DNA from: Terriglobia bacterium
GTDB lineage: Bacteria; Acidobacteriota; Terriglobia; Bryobacterales; Bryobacteraceae
Assembly (NCBI GenBank): GCA_020073345.1
Contig: JAIQFI010000037.1
Location: 1-64,000, forward strand
Direction of reading: 5' to 3'
DNA: 64,000 bases
Below are positions 1 through 8,306 of the stretch, piece by piece. Position 1 is the stretch's first letter; every line of letters begins with the position of its first letter. The translations under genes were made by a program, and so were the position numbers. Below the pieces are notes generated by a model. It made no database searches. It was not told the DNA's origin and saw nothing but the letters and a program-made list of their open reading frames with translations.

Positions 1-2
1 CG

Positions 3-209
3 ATGAAGAACCGGCTCAAGGTGCTGCGCGCCGAGCGCAACTGGACGCAGGCCCAGTTGGCCGACGCGCTGGATGTGTCCCGGCAGACCATCAACGCCAT
101 CGAGACGGGCAAGTTCGATCCGAGCCTGCCGCTCGCCTTCCGCGCCGCCCGGCTCTTCGGACTGCGCATCGAAGAGATTTTTCATGACCAGGACACGGCG
201 CCGCTGTAA
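3..209 (+). CDS. XRE-family helix-turn-helix regulator
   Basis: A 68-residue protein made almost entirely of one lambda-repressor-type helix-turn-helix. The recognition region reads TQAQLADALDVSRQTINAIE, followed by a short wing ending in LFGLRIEEIF. This matches the small YgzD/YozG-like XRE regulators, which usually control a neighbouring membrane protein or transporter. The ATG lies at base 3, so promoter and upstream partner fall outside the window. It ends about 47 bases before the sigma factor gene on the same strand. The target is unknown; the DNA-binding role is family knowledge. Confidence 0.85.
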   Translation: MKNRLKVLRAERNWTQAQLADALDVSRQTINAIETGKFDPSLPLAFRAARLFGLRIEEIFHDQDTAPL

Positions 210-255
210 GAATTCGGACCGCGTTGGCAACTAATAAAAATAGAAAACGGATTGG

Positions 256-768
256 ATGCAGAAGGATGAGCAGCAGCAGGTCTTCGACGGCTGGTTGAGG
301 AACCATCAAGGGCTGTTCTTCAAGGTGGTGCGCGCGTATGCCTTCACGCCGCACGACCAAGAGGATTTGTTCCAGGAGATCGCCACGCAGGTGTGGCGTT
401 CCATCCCGGGCTTTCGCGGGGACGCGGCCGTTACGACCTGGATTTATCGCGTGGCGCTGAATACGGCCATCGCCTGGACGCAAAAAGAGCGGAGGCATCG
501 CGACGGGAAGCAATCGCTGGATGGAGTGGAGCCCGCGTTTCTCCAAGCCTCGCCGGCCGCCGACCCGCGTGTCGCGTGGCTCTATGAGCAGATCCGGCAA
601 CTGAATGAGATCGACCGGTCCCTGACGCTGCTTCTGCTGGACGGATTCAGCTACAAGGAAATGGCGGCGATGCTCGGTATCACGGAGAACTACGTGGGGG
701 TGAAGATCAACCGGATTGAGGCGCATCTTACGGGAAAATCCCGAGAGGAGATTGGCAATGGAGTTTGA
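256..768 (+). CDS. ECF-type RNA polymerase sigma factor
   Basis: A 170-residue sigma-70-family factor of extracytoplasmic-function size. Region 2 is visible around residues 30-75 (QEDLFQEIATQVW, then FRGDAAVTTWIYRVALN) and region 4 at the C-terminus (DGFSYKEMAAMLGITENYVG). There is no sigma 1.1 or region 3 domain. It recruits RNA polymerase to a small regulon, generally under control of a membrane anti-sigma factor. Its last 11 bases overlap the next gene, which encodes a membrane protein, so that product is the likely regulator or partner (inference). Confidence 0.92.
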   Translation: MQKDEQQQVFDGWLRNHQGLFFKVVRAYAFTPHDQEDLFQEIATQVWRSIPGFRGDAAVTTWIYRVALNTAIAWTQKERRHRDGKQSLDGVEPAFLQASPAADPRVAWLYEQIRQLNEIDRSLTLLLLDGFSYKEMAAMLGITENYVGVKINRIEAHLTGKSREEIGNGV

Positions 769-1438
769 AGACCTGCAAGCAATCTGGGATACGCAGAACG
801 ACAAGCCGGTCTTCGCGATGCAGGATGCGCGGCTGCTGCTGGCGTTGTACCAGCAGCGCGAGCGCTCCAGGCGGCGGCTCTTCAAACAGTACTTCATGCC
901 GATGTACATAATGGCGCCGATCGGGCTGGTGGGCGTCGGGTTTGTGTTCTTTGCGTTCTTTATGAAGAGCCTTTATATCAAGAAACTTGCGCGCGACTTC
1001 CCGATGTCCGCGTGGGACTACGCGGCGTTCGCGGTTGCGGCTGGCGCGCTACTGGCCATTGTGGTGCCCATGTACCTGGAACGAAAGAAGCACGAACGAA
1101 CACAGGAGATTTTTGCTCCCTCGCTTCGGGAAGAACTGGATCGGGGGATTGCGCAACTCGACTTCGAAATGGGCTTGCACAGCACGCCACGGGTGGAGAG
1201 GTTCTATGGCTTAATGACGATCGCGGTGGTGCTCTTCGGCTGGGAAGTCGGGCGCTTGAACGGAAATTCTACGTCATGGGGTTTCGTGTGGATGACCATG
1301 TCTTTGATGATCTTCACCAGTTGGGCTGGGTTTATCACCATAAAAGAATTTGTTGAACGGGTGATGCAGCGCAAACATGCGCTCGAGTCGATGCGTGCGG
1401 CTCTGGACGAAGATGCGGTAGTCCTGCCGAGAAAATAG
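758..1438 (+). CDS. Membrane protein coupled to the ECF sigma factor
   Basis: A 226-residue protein with about four hydrophobic segments: two near residues 45-105 separated by a short charged loop, and two near residues 150-205. The N-terminal 30 residues (MEFEDLQAIWDTQNDKPVFA) are cytoplasmic in a simple topology prediction. The ATG at 758 was chosen over an in-frame ATG at 716 because a GAGAGGAG Shine-Dalgarno ends 8 bases before it. The gene overlaps the sigma gene by 11 bases, implying translational coupling. No zinc-binding anti-sigma motif (HxxxCxxC) is present, so an anti-sigma role is inferred from position only. Confidence 0.75.
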   Translation: MEFEDLQAIWDTQNDKPVFAMQDARLLLALYQQRERSRRRLFKQYFMPMYIMAPIGLVGVGFVFFAFFMKSLYIKKLARDFPMSAWDYAAFAVAAGALLAIVVPMYLERKKHERTQEIFAPSLREELDRGIAQLDFEMGLHSTPRVERFYGLMTIAVVLFGWEVGRLNGNSTSWGFVWMTMSLMIFTSWAGFITIKEFVERVMQRKHALESMRAALDEDAVVLPRK

Positions 1439-1462
1439 AATAGAGAAGGATACTTAAACGAG

Positions 1463-2482
1463 ATGCAACCAATACTAAAGAAAGTCACGCTCTGCCTGGC
1501 GCTCACCGCCGCTGCGGCCTTCGCTCAGACGAAGCCGGCCTTCGAAGTCGCCTCCATCAAACCGTCCCCGCCGATGGATATGGCCAAAGTCGCCGCCGCC
1601 CTACAAGCCGGTGGGAAGATGCCCATCGGCGCAAATGTCGAGTTCCTCCGCGCGGAATACCTGTACCTCGATCTGAGGTCGCTGATGAGCCTCGCCTACG
1701 GCGTGAAGCCCTACCAGATCACCGGACCAGACTGGATGGCTACCGAGCATTTCGACATCGTCGCCAAGATGCCCGAGGGATCGAAGAAAGACGACGCGCC
1801 AAAAATGCTGCAGATGCTTCTCGAAGAGCGGTTCAAGCTGACCACGCATCGCGCCAGCGCCGAACATCCGGTGTTGGCGCTGGTGGTCGGCAAGGGTGGG
1901 CCGAAGCTGAAGGCTTCCGCCGAAAAACCAGTGGCCATCGACGAAAGCGCACCCCTGAAGCCAGGCGAGTCGAAAATGGACGGTTCCACCGGAGCCGTGC
2001 GCGTGAAGGTCGACATGACCACCGGAAGTTCGGTCATCGATATGGGACTGCAAGGCAAAATGTCGTTCAGGTTGGACCCGGCCAAGGGGACGATGCACCT
2101 TGATTTCAGTATGACGACGATGACCGGCTTTGCCGACATGGTCACCCAGTTGTTTGCGCAACTCGGTGGAACGGGAGGCCGCCAGGTGGTAGACATGACC
2201 GGAATCCAGGGCAACTACGATGCAACGGTGGACCTCGGGCTCGCTGAGATCATCGCCATGGCCAGGGCCGCGGGTGCGGATATTCCGGCCGGGGTACCCG
2301 CTGGAACACCAGGCGGACCCGGCGGGCCGGGCAACAATCCGGCGGTGGCGTCGGATCCCAGCGGAGGGGGCACTTCCCTGGCGGATGCGGTGCAATCGAT
2401 GGGATTGAAGCTGGAGTCTCGCAAGGCGACCGTAGATCAGTTGATCGTCGACCACATCGAGAAGACGCCGACCGAAAACTAA
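1463..2482 (+). CDS. TIGR03435-family secreted 'soil-associated' protein
   Basis: A 339-residue exported protein with a cleavable signal peptide (about residues 1-21, ending AAAAFAQ). The mature start KPAFEVASIKPS, the central LMSLAYGVKPYQITGPDW and the ERFKLTTHR segment are the hallmarks of TIGR03435, a family greatly expanded in Solibacter and Bryobacter and of unknown function. The C-terminal part carries a low-complexity Gly/Pro stretch near residues 275-300 before a final strand. It lies 24 bases after the sigma partner, so it may be read from the same transcript. The family is a strong taxonomic pointer to Acidobacteria. Confidence 0.9.
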   Translation: MQPILKKVTLCLALTAAAAFAQTKPAFEVASIKPSPPMDMAKVAAALQAGGKMPIGANVEFLRAEYLYLDLRSLMSLAYGVKPYQITGPDWMATEHFDIVAKMPEGSKKDDAPKMLQMLLEERFKLTTHRASAEHPVLALVVGKGGPKLKASAEKPVAIDESAPLKPGESKMDGSTGAVRVKVDMTTGSSVIDMGLQGKMSFRLDPAKGTMHLDFSMTTMTGFADMVTQLFAQLGGTGGRQVVDMTGIQGNYDATVDLGLAEIIAMARAAGADIPAGVPAGTPGGPGGPGNNPAVASDPSGGGTSLADAVQSMGLKLESRKATVDQLIVDHIEKTPTEN

Positions 2483-2612
2483 AACCGTCCGATCACACGG
2501 GATCCGCCACTAACACCGCGATCGGGCTTTTGCGCCTCCCGGCGAACGTACTCGTAAGAGACGGGCTGATTTCACGCCTCGCGGTAAGATCGTATTAGAT
2601 TCCCACGCAAGA

Positions 2613-4520
2613 ATGATTCAACTGCAAGGCGCCGGCAAGCGTTTCGGCCACAAACTCCTCTTCGAAGACTGCGACTGGCTCATCACGCCCAAAGAGCGCA
2701 CGGGCCTGGTTGGCGCCAACGGCACCGGCAAATCCACGCTGCTCAAGATCCTGTGCGGCCTGGAAACGCTCGATTACGGCGAAGTCACCTTCGCCAAGGG
2801 CATCAGCCAAGGCTATCTGCCGCAGGACGGGTTGTCGCTCACCGGCCGCACCGTCTTCGCCGAATGCATGAGCGTGTTCCAGGACCTGCGCGAGATGGAG
2901 CAGGAGCTCGAAATGCTGCACCACAAGCTGGCCGAGTTGGATCCCGACGGCGCGGAGTATGCCGCCGCGTCCGACCGCTTGCACCACATCGATTCCGAAT
3001 TCCGCAATCGCGACGGCTACGCCATCGAAGCGCAAGTGGGCACCGTTTTGAACGGCTTAGGATTTCAGAAGGAGGATTGGTGCCGCCGCACCGAGGAATT
3101 CTCCGGCGGCTGGCAGATGCGCCTGGCGCTGGCCAAGCTGCTGCTCGAAAAACCGAACCTGCTGCTGCTCGACGAACCCACCAATCACCTCGACCTGGAA
3201 GCGCGCAACTGGCTGGAATCGTATCTGGAGGGTTACCCCAACGCCTGCATTCTGATTTCGCACGACCGCTATTTTCTGGACGTTACCGTCGACCGCATCG
3301 TCGAAATCTGGAACAAGAAAGTCAATTTCTACAGCGGCAACTACGAGTCCTATCTGCGCCAGAAAGGCGAGCGCAAAGCCCAGCTCGAAGCCGCCTACCG
3401 CAACCAGCGCGAGCGCATCGAGCAGCTGGAAGCTTTCATCAACCGCTTCCGCTATCAGGCCACCAAAGCCAAGCAAGTACAAAGTCGGATTAAAGAATTA
3501 GACAAGATCGAGCGGATCGAGATTCCGCCCGAAGAGCAGACCATTCACTTCTCCTTTCCGCAGCCCAAGCCCAGCGGACGAATCGTGGCCGAGTTCAAGG
3601 ACGTCGCCAAGAGTTATGGGCAGAAACATGTGTTCAGCGGCGCGACCTTCATCATTGAACGCGGCGACCGTATCGCCCTGGTGGGCGTGAACGGCGCCGG
3701 CAAATCGACGCTCATCAAGCTTTTGGCCGGGACCGAGCCGCTCTCTTCCGGCAGTTACACGCTGGGCCACAACGCGACTCCGGATTATTTCGCGCAGGAT
3801 CAATACAAGGAGCTCGACGTAGAGGCGCGGCTGATTGACGACTTGTCCAGCGCCGCGAAGAGTTCGACCCAGACCCAGCTGCGGACGCTGCTCGGCTGTT
3901 TCCTATTCAGCGATGACGACGCGTTCAAGCGTATCGGCGTGCTCTCCGGCGGCGAGCGCAACCGTTACGCACTCGCGCGCATGCTTCTGGCGCCTTCGAA
4001 TTTTTTGCTGCTCGACGAGCCCACCAATCACCTGGATATGCGCGCCAAGGACGTGCTGCTCGAATCGCTGAGCAAATACACCGGAACCGTCGTGTTCGTC
4101 TCCCACGATCGCTACTTCATCGACAACCTGGCCACGCGCATTTTCGAGATCGAAGACGGTCACGTGCATGTTTTTCCGGGCAATTACGAAGACTACCTGT
4201 GGCGCAAGCAAGGCGGACCCGCGGCAGTGGCGCAACCCACCGTCGCCTCCCCTCAGAGCCGCGACAGTAATGGAGCCGGTGCCGGTAAACGCGTCAATCC
4301 GATGAAGCTCCAGAAGCTTCGCGACCGGATGGCCGCCGTCGAGAAGCAGGTAGCCGCTCTGGAATCCGAAATCGCGGGGCACGAGGCCGCCCTGGCCGAT
4401 TTCAAGAGCGTGGAAGAAACCGTGCGTCTAAATGATCTGGTCACCGCGCGCCGCGGCGAACTGGAATCTCGCGTGGCCGAGTGGGAACAACTGTCAGCCG
4501 ATTTGGAAGCCAGCGTTTAG
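2613..4520 (+). CDS. ABC-F family ATPase (Uup/EttA-like)
   Basis: A 635-residue cytosolic protein with two ABC nucleotide-binding domains and no membrane segments. Domain 1 has Walker A GANGTGKST, signature FSGGWQMRLALAKLL and Walker B LLLLDEPTNHLD. Domain 2 has GVNGAGKST, LSGGERNRYALARMLL and LLLDEPTNHLD. The two are joined by the charged interdomain linker (about residues 240-320) typical of ABC-F factors, and a coiled coil fills residues 560-635, as in Uup. ABC-F proteins act on the ribosome, resolving stalls or protecting against antibiotics; the specific role cannot be read here. A 130-base gap with no gene precedes it. Confidence 0.93.
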   Translation: MIQLQGAGKRFGHKLLFEDCDWLITPKERTGLVGANGTGKSTLLKILCGLETLDYGEVTFAKGISQGYLPQDGLSLTGRTVFAECMSVFQDLREMEQELEMLHHKLAELDPDGAEYAAASDRLHHIDSEFRNRDGYAIEAQVGTVLNGLGFQKEDWCRRTEEFSGGWQMRLALAKLLLEKPNLLLLDEPTNHLDLEARNWLESYLEGYPNACILISHDRYFLDVTVDRIVEIWNKKVNFYSGNYESYLRQKGERKAQLEAAYRNQRERIEQLEAFINRFRYQATKAKQVQSRIKELDKIERIEIPPEEQTIHFSFPQPKPSGRIVAEFKDVAKSYGQKHVFSGATFIIERGDRIALVGVNGAGKSTLIKLLAGTEPLSSGSYTLGHNATPDYFAQDQYKELDVEARLIDDLSSAAKSSTQTQLRTLLGCFLFSDDDAFKRIGVLSGGERNRYALARMLLAPSNFLLLDEPTNHLDMRAKDVLLESLSKYTGTVVFVSHDRYFIDNLATRIFEIEDGHVHVFPGNYEDYLWRKQGGPAAVAQPTVASPQSRDSNGAGAGKRVNPMKLQKLRDRMAAVEKQVAALESEIAGHEAALADFKSVEETVRLNDLVTARRGELESRVAEWEQLSADLEASV

Positions 4521-4529
4521 GCGAACCGA

Positions 4530-4985
4530 TCAGTCTTTAACCTCGACCCCGCCAAAAACAGCCGCCCCGTCAAGAACCAGGGTCTTCGTGCCGGGCAACT
4601 TGGGAGGGTGCCGCCTGTGGTCGCCGACGCCCCCGAAAACCGCTATTCCGTTATTCACAACTTGCCATTCTTCCGGGATCCGGATTTCGACGCCTCCGAA
4701 AACGGCGTAGGTTTCCAGAACCGCCTCCCGGCCAGCGATTTGGGCGTCCCGCAGGTCGATCTTGCAGCTTCCGAAAACCGCGGTGCATTGGGCGCCATGG
4801 AAATCCTGCGCCGGGATGTGACGGTCCACACCGCCGAACACCGCCACATCGCCCCCGTTGGAATGATCCACCAGATAAATGAAGGCCAGCAAGGCGATCA
4901 AGCCTACGACGATGCCCGAACCACCCGAAGACCGCGGTCGGGGGGCGGCGGGCTGATTCGGAGCGCTGGGCGGGGTTGGCTGCAT
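4530..4985 (-). CDS. LiaF/DUF2154-like membrane protein with AVFGG repeats
   Basis: A 151-residue protein: a Pro-rich cytoplasmic N-terminus, one membrane segment (about residues 24-40, GIVVGLIALLAFIYLV), then a repetitive beta domain. The motif AVFGG or a close variant occurs five times, as in the C-terminal domain of LiaF and related cell-wall-stress proteins, which fold as a right-handed beta structure. The ATG at 4985 starts the Pro-rich tail; the frame is open for 26 further codons without better signals. It converges with the ABC-F gene, only 9 bases apart. A role in envelope stress is family inference. Confidence 0.7.
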   Translation of the reverse strand: MQPTPPSAPNQPAAPRPRSSGGSGIVVGLIALLAFIYLVDHSNGGDVAVFGGVDRHIPAQDFHGAQCTAVFGSCKIDLRDAQIAGREAVLETYAVFGGVEIRIPEEWQVVNNGIAVFGGVGDHRRHPPKLPGTKTLVLDGAAVFGGVEVKD

Positions 4986-5074
4986 GTCAGTCTTCTCAAC
5001 GTCAAATGTATCGCAACACGCGTATGGAAGGCGCCGGGTTTTAGGTGGACGGCGTTGTGCCACCGGTAAATGAC

Positions 5075-6073
5075 CTAGCGTGCGCCGTTGAACGACCGCT
5101 CCACCGTGTCGTGCGGGTCCGTCGAAACGCCGTGGTCACGCCACAGCCAGCGCATCATTTCAGGAAAGACGGTCTGCAGCATTTTCTGGCCATGCCGTTG
5201 AATTCCCCATGAGTAGTTCAGGTCGTAGCCTTTCTCGGTGAGGGCTTGCTGCATCCGCACGTTCTGGTAGAACCAGTCGCGATCCTGATCGTACTTCCCG
5301 TCGGCCGCGAGCGCGCGGTTGTCATTGCGACCATCCACCAGGAACACTCGCAGGGGCTTCTTCTCGCTGGCGCGGATAATATCCGGATACTTATTTCCGC
5401 CGCGAATGTTGGTAAAGCTCCCGACATTGCTCAGCACTTTGCTGAATTGGTCCGGCCGCTGCCAGGCGACCGTGAAAGCTGCAATCGCTCCGGAGCTGGA
5501 ACCTCCGATCCCGTGACGCTCGCGATCCTTTGACAGGTTATAGTCCTTGTACAGCACAGGCAGGAGCTCATCCACGATGACCCGGGCGTATTTATCGTCC
5601 AGCGTGTTGTACTCCGTCGGACGATTCGTGTCGCGGTCGCCCCAGTTGCTGGGCGTCGGCTCGGGTTGATCCGGACGGCGGCCGGGATTGATGAAGACTC
5701 CGATCATGACCGGAATCTCGCGGCGGTAGATCAAGTTATCCATGACCACCTGCGCGCGAATATCGCCTTCGGGAGCCATGAATGCCTGCCCATCGTTGTA
5801 GATCATCAGGTTGGCAGGCGTCGCAGGATTGTATTGCGCCGGGACATAAATCCAATACGTGTGCTGCGTCCCGGGATAAGCTTGACTAGGCAGCGTAAAG
5901 GGGCCCTTGATTTGGCCCTTCGGAACTCCATCCTGCGGCAGCGCATCCGGCGCAAGCTTGTAGTAAAGCTCCATGTTTGGGACTTGGCTTTGCGCCGGGG
6001 GCGCGGCTGCCGGCGGCGTCTGCGAGAATGCCGCGGCTGCAAGCAATGCGGATGCGGCAAGAGTGGTTTTCAT
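5075..6073 (-). CDS. Secreted alpha/beta-hydrolase esterase (esterase D family)
   Basis: A 332-residue exported enzyme. The ATG at 6073 gives a clean signal peptide ([18 protein letters not shown]). The body matches the putative esterase/feruloyl-esterase-like family: [16 protein letters not shown], the nucleophile elbow [13 protein letters not shown] (Ser in GSSSG near residue 173), an acidic residue in [10 protein letters not shown] and a histidine in SWGIQRHGQ close to the end. It probably hydrolyses esters of sugars or aromatic acids outside the cytoplasm; the substrate is unknown. It diverges from the gene at 6191 over a 117-base intergenic stretch. Confidence 0.82.
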   Translation of the reverse strand: MKTTLAASALLAAAAFSQTPPAAAPPAQSQVPNMELYYKLAPDALPQDGVPKGQIKGPFTLPSQAYPGTQHTYWIYVPAQYNPATPANLMIYNDGQAFMAPEGDIRAQVVMDNLIYRREIPVMIGVFINPGRRPDQPEPTPSNWGDRDTNRPTEYNTLDDKYARVIVDELLPVLYKDYNLSKDRERHGIGGSSSGAIAAFTVAWQRPDQFSKVLSNVGSFTNIRGGNKYPDIIRASEKKPLRVFLVDGRNDNRALAADGKYDQDRDWFYQNVRMQQALTEKGYDLNYSWGIQRHGQKMLQTVFPEMMRWLWRDHGVSTDPHDTVERSFNGAR

Positions 6074-6190
6074 AGTCTTGGCAGCCAAAATATCACAATC
6101 GGCGCCATTTAGACGAAGGCAATCGCGCGGCTCGAACCGGCGCCTCGATACTAACGAGAAACTCCTATAATTGGACCCGGGAGTCCACAA

Positions 6191-7246
6191 ATGAGACCGA
6201 ATTGGAAATTTGTCGTGGCCGCCTCGGCGGCCTTCGTTTGCCTGTCTATACCTGCTACAGCTCAATGGCTCGACTTCCCGACGCCAGGAATCCCGCGCTT
6301 ACCGAATGGCCAGCCGAATCTCTCCGCGCCAACGCCCCGAACCGCGGATGGCAAGCCCGATATGTCGGGGATCTGGCGTGGCGGCGGCCCCTCCTACCGA
6401 TTTAACATCGCGCAGGACCTGAAGCCTGGGGACGTTCAGCCCTGGGCCGAAGCACTGTTCCAGGAACGAGTGCGCGACTCGCGTAAAGAGAGCCCGCTGG
6501 CGCGCTGCCTGCCGGTCAGCATCCCCTTCCACAATGCCTTCAACCTCACGCGCATCGTCCAGACGCCCGGACTGATGGTGATCCTCTACGAGTCCCCGAA
6601 TAGCCCGCACCGGACCGTCTTCATGGACGGCCGCCCTCTGCCCAAGGATCCCAATCCCACCTGGCTAGGCTATTCGGTGGGCCGATGGGAGGGAGACACG
6701 CTGGTGATCGACAGCTCCGGTTTCAGTGACCGGACCTGGCTCGATAGCGCCGGCCACCCGCAGACGGAGTCTCTCCGGATCACCGAGCGCCTCCATCGGC
6801 GCGACTTCGGGCACTTGGATTTCGAGATGACCATCGACGATCCGACGGAGTTTACCAAGCCATTCACCATCAAGATGGACCGGTTGCTCGCGCCCGATAC
6901 CGAGATACTGGAGGACGTTTGCGAGAATGAGCGGGACGCCCCGCACATGTCCGGCGGAAATCGATTCCGGATGACCCCGGAAATGCTCGCAAAGTACATC
7001 GGGGTTTATGAGTTCGCGCCGGGACGGGAGGCCGTGGTGACTCTGGCGGGCGATCTGCTGTATGTGCAGGGCGTCAATCAGCCCAGGCTCCCGTTGATAC
7101 CGCAATCCGAGACAGTCTTCATGTCCACCGCCACGCCGGACGGATTTGAGTTCGTCAAGGATGCCCAGGGCAACGTCACGCACTTGATTCGGCTGGACGG
7201 CGCCGATCAGCTAAAGGCAACCCGTAAGGGTGCCGCAAAACCGTAA
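6191..7246 (+). CDS. Secreted protein of an unnamed acidobacterial family
   Basis: A 351-residue exported protein (signal peptide to about residue 24, SIPATAQ). The mature start lists [13 protein letters not shown], common in secreted acidobacterial proteins of unknown function. A central block, [20 protein letters not shown] followed by WEGDTLVID, recurs in the gene at 8307, so the two share a domain. The last 90 residues look like a lipocalin-like or DUF3471-type beta domain ([16 protein letters not shown]). No catalytic residues are recognised. A GGGAG Shine-Dalgarno lies 7 bases before the ATG and a TATAAT-like box at 6166-6171. Confidence 0.75.
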   Translation: MRPNWKFVVAASAAFVCLSIPATAQWLDFPTPGIPRLPNGQPNLSAPTPRTADGKPDMSGIWRGGGPSYRFNIAQDLKPGDVQPWAEALFQERVRDSRKESPLARCLPVSIPFHNAFNLTRIVQTPGLMVILYESPNSPHRTVFMDGRPLPKDPNPTWLGYSVGRWEGDTLVIDSSGFSDRTWLDSAGHPQTESLRITERLHRRDFGHLDFEMTIDDPTEFTKPFTIKMDRLLAPDTEILEDVCENERDAPHMSGGNRFRMTPEMLAKYIGVYEFAPGREAVVTLAGDLLYVQGVNQPRLPLIPQSETVFMSTATPDGFEFVKDAQGNVTHLIRLDGADQLKATRKGAAKP

Positions 7247-7328
7247 AGCGCCAACGCACGTTGACAGCCGCCCGCCTGCGTGAAGCACAAAGGCGATATC
7301 GTGTAGACTTGGCGGCCAGGGGGTGTTC

Positions 7329-8201
7329 ATGAAACGTTTATTGACCGGAACCGCGTTAGCCATCCTGCTGTTCGTGCCGGCTGTTGCCAGTGCTCAGATT
7401 CTGGTTGCCGGAGAAGGTGCGGTGGTGTACGGGCATCACCATCTGAACACCACGAACATGGACGCGCAGAAGAAGTTCTATGCCGACACGCTCGGCGGCA
7501 GCGTGGTCAAGATTGGTTCGGGTGACCGGCAGCAGGAGATCATCCAGTTCCCGAATGTGCTGATCTTTTTCCGTCCGATGCAGGCGCCCACGGGTGGCTC
7601 GATCGGCACGACGCTTAACCACATCGGCTTTTCCGTTCCGGATCTCAGGCCGCTCGTAGCGAAGATCAAGGCGAACGGCTTCAAGATGATCACAGCCGAT
7701 TCGGTCGCCGCGAACGTGAAGGTGGCCGGCGACATCGCGGCCGCCAGTCCGACGACGAACCTCGCATTTGCGCTCGGTCCAGAGGATGTCAAAGTAGAGT
7801 TCGTCGAAGTCAAATCGCAGAAGGCCCCGATCCAGCTTCATCACATCCACTTCTTCGGGCAGATGAACACCGAAATGCAGGCGTGGTACGCGAAGACGTT
7901 CGGCGCGACGATGCTTCCGGCCAATCCGGGGTCCGCGTTCGTGCAGGATCAACTGCCCGGCGTGTTCCTGAACTTCACGCCGTCGCCGACACCGACCGTC
8001 GGCACGACCGGCCGATCGATCGATCACATCGGCTTCGAGATCAAAAACCTCGAGGCGTTCACGAAAAAGCTCGAAGCCCAGGGCATTAAACTGGATCGTC
8101 CCTACACCAAGGTGCCCCAGCTTGGCATCGCGATCGCGTTCATCAAAGATCCCTGGGGCACGAATATCGAAATGACGGAAGGACTCGCCGGCCTCAAGTA
8201 A
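7329..8201 (+). CDS. Exported VOC-superfamily (glyoxalase fold) protein
   Basis: A 290-residue protein with a signal peptide (MKRLLTGTALAILLFVPAVA) and two vicinal-oxygen-chelate modules. Module 1 starts VVYGHHHLNTTNMDAQKKFY and module 2 IQLHHIHFFGQMNTEMQAWY; both end with a strand carrying an acidic residue (VKVEFVEV and WGTNIEMTEG), the usual arrangement of His and Glu metal ligands. VOC proteins include glyoxalases, dioxygenases and resistance proteins; the reaction here is unknown. The ATG at 7329 was preferred to the GTG at 7323 because the AGGGGG run sits just upstream. An exported VOC protein is uncommon. Confidence 0.85.
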   Translation: MKRLLTGTALAILLFVPAVASAQILVAGEGAVVYGHHHLNTTNMDAQKKFYADTLGGSVVKIGSGDRQQEIIQFPNVLIFFRPMQAPTGGSIGTTLNHIGFSVPDLRPLVAKIKANGFKMITADSVAANVKVAGDIAAASPTTNLAFALGPEDVKVEFVEVKSQKAPIQLHHIHFFGQMNTEMQAWYAKTFGATMLPANPGSAFVQDQLPGVFLNFTPSPTPTVGTTGRSIDHIGFEIKNLEAFTKKLEAQGIKLDRPYTKVPQLGIAIAFIKDPWGTNIEMTEGLAGLK

Positions 8202-8306
8202 GGTTACGTCAAATGAGAATAGCCATTCTCCGCGGGGCGGCGCTGCTGTCATCCCGGAGGCTTCTCCGCCGGCTGCCGATTAAGGTATGCTCTCCAGAAG
8301 GTTTCT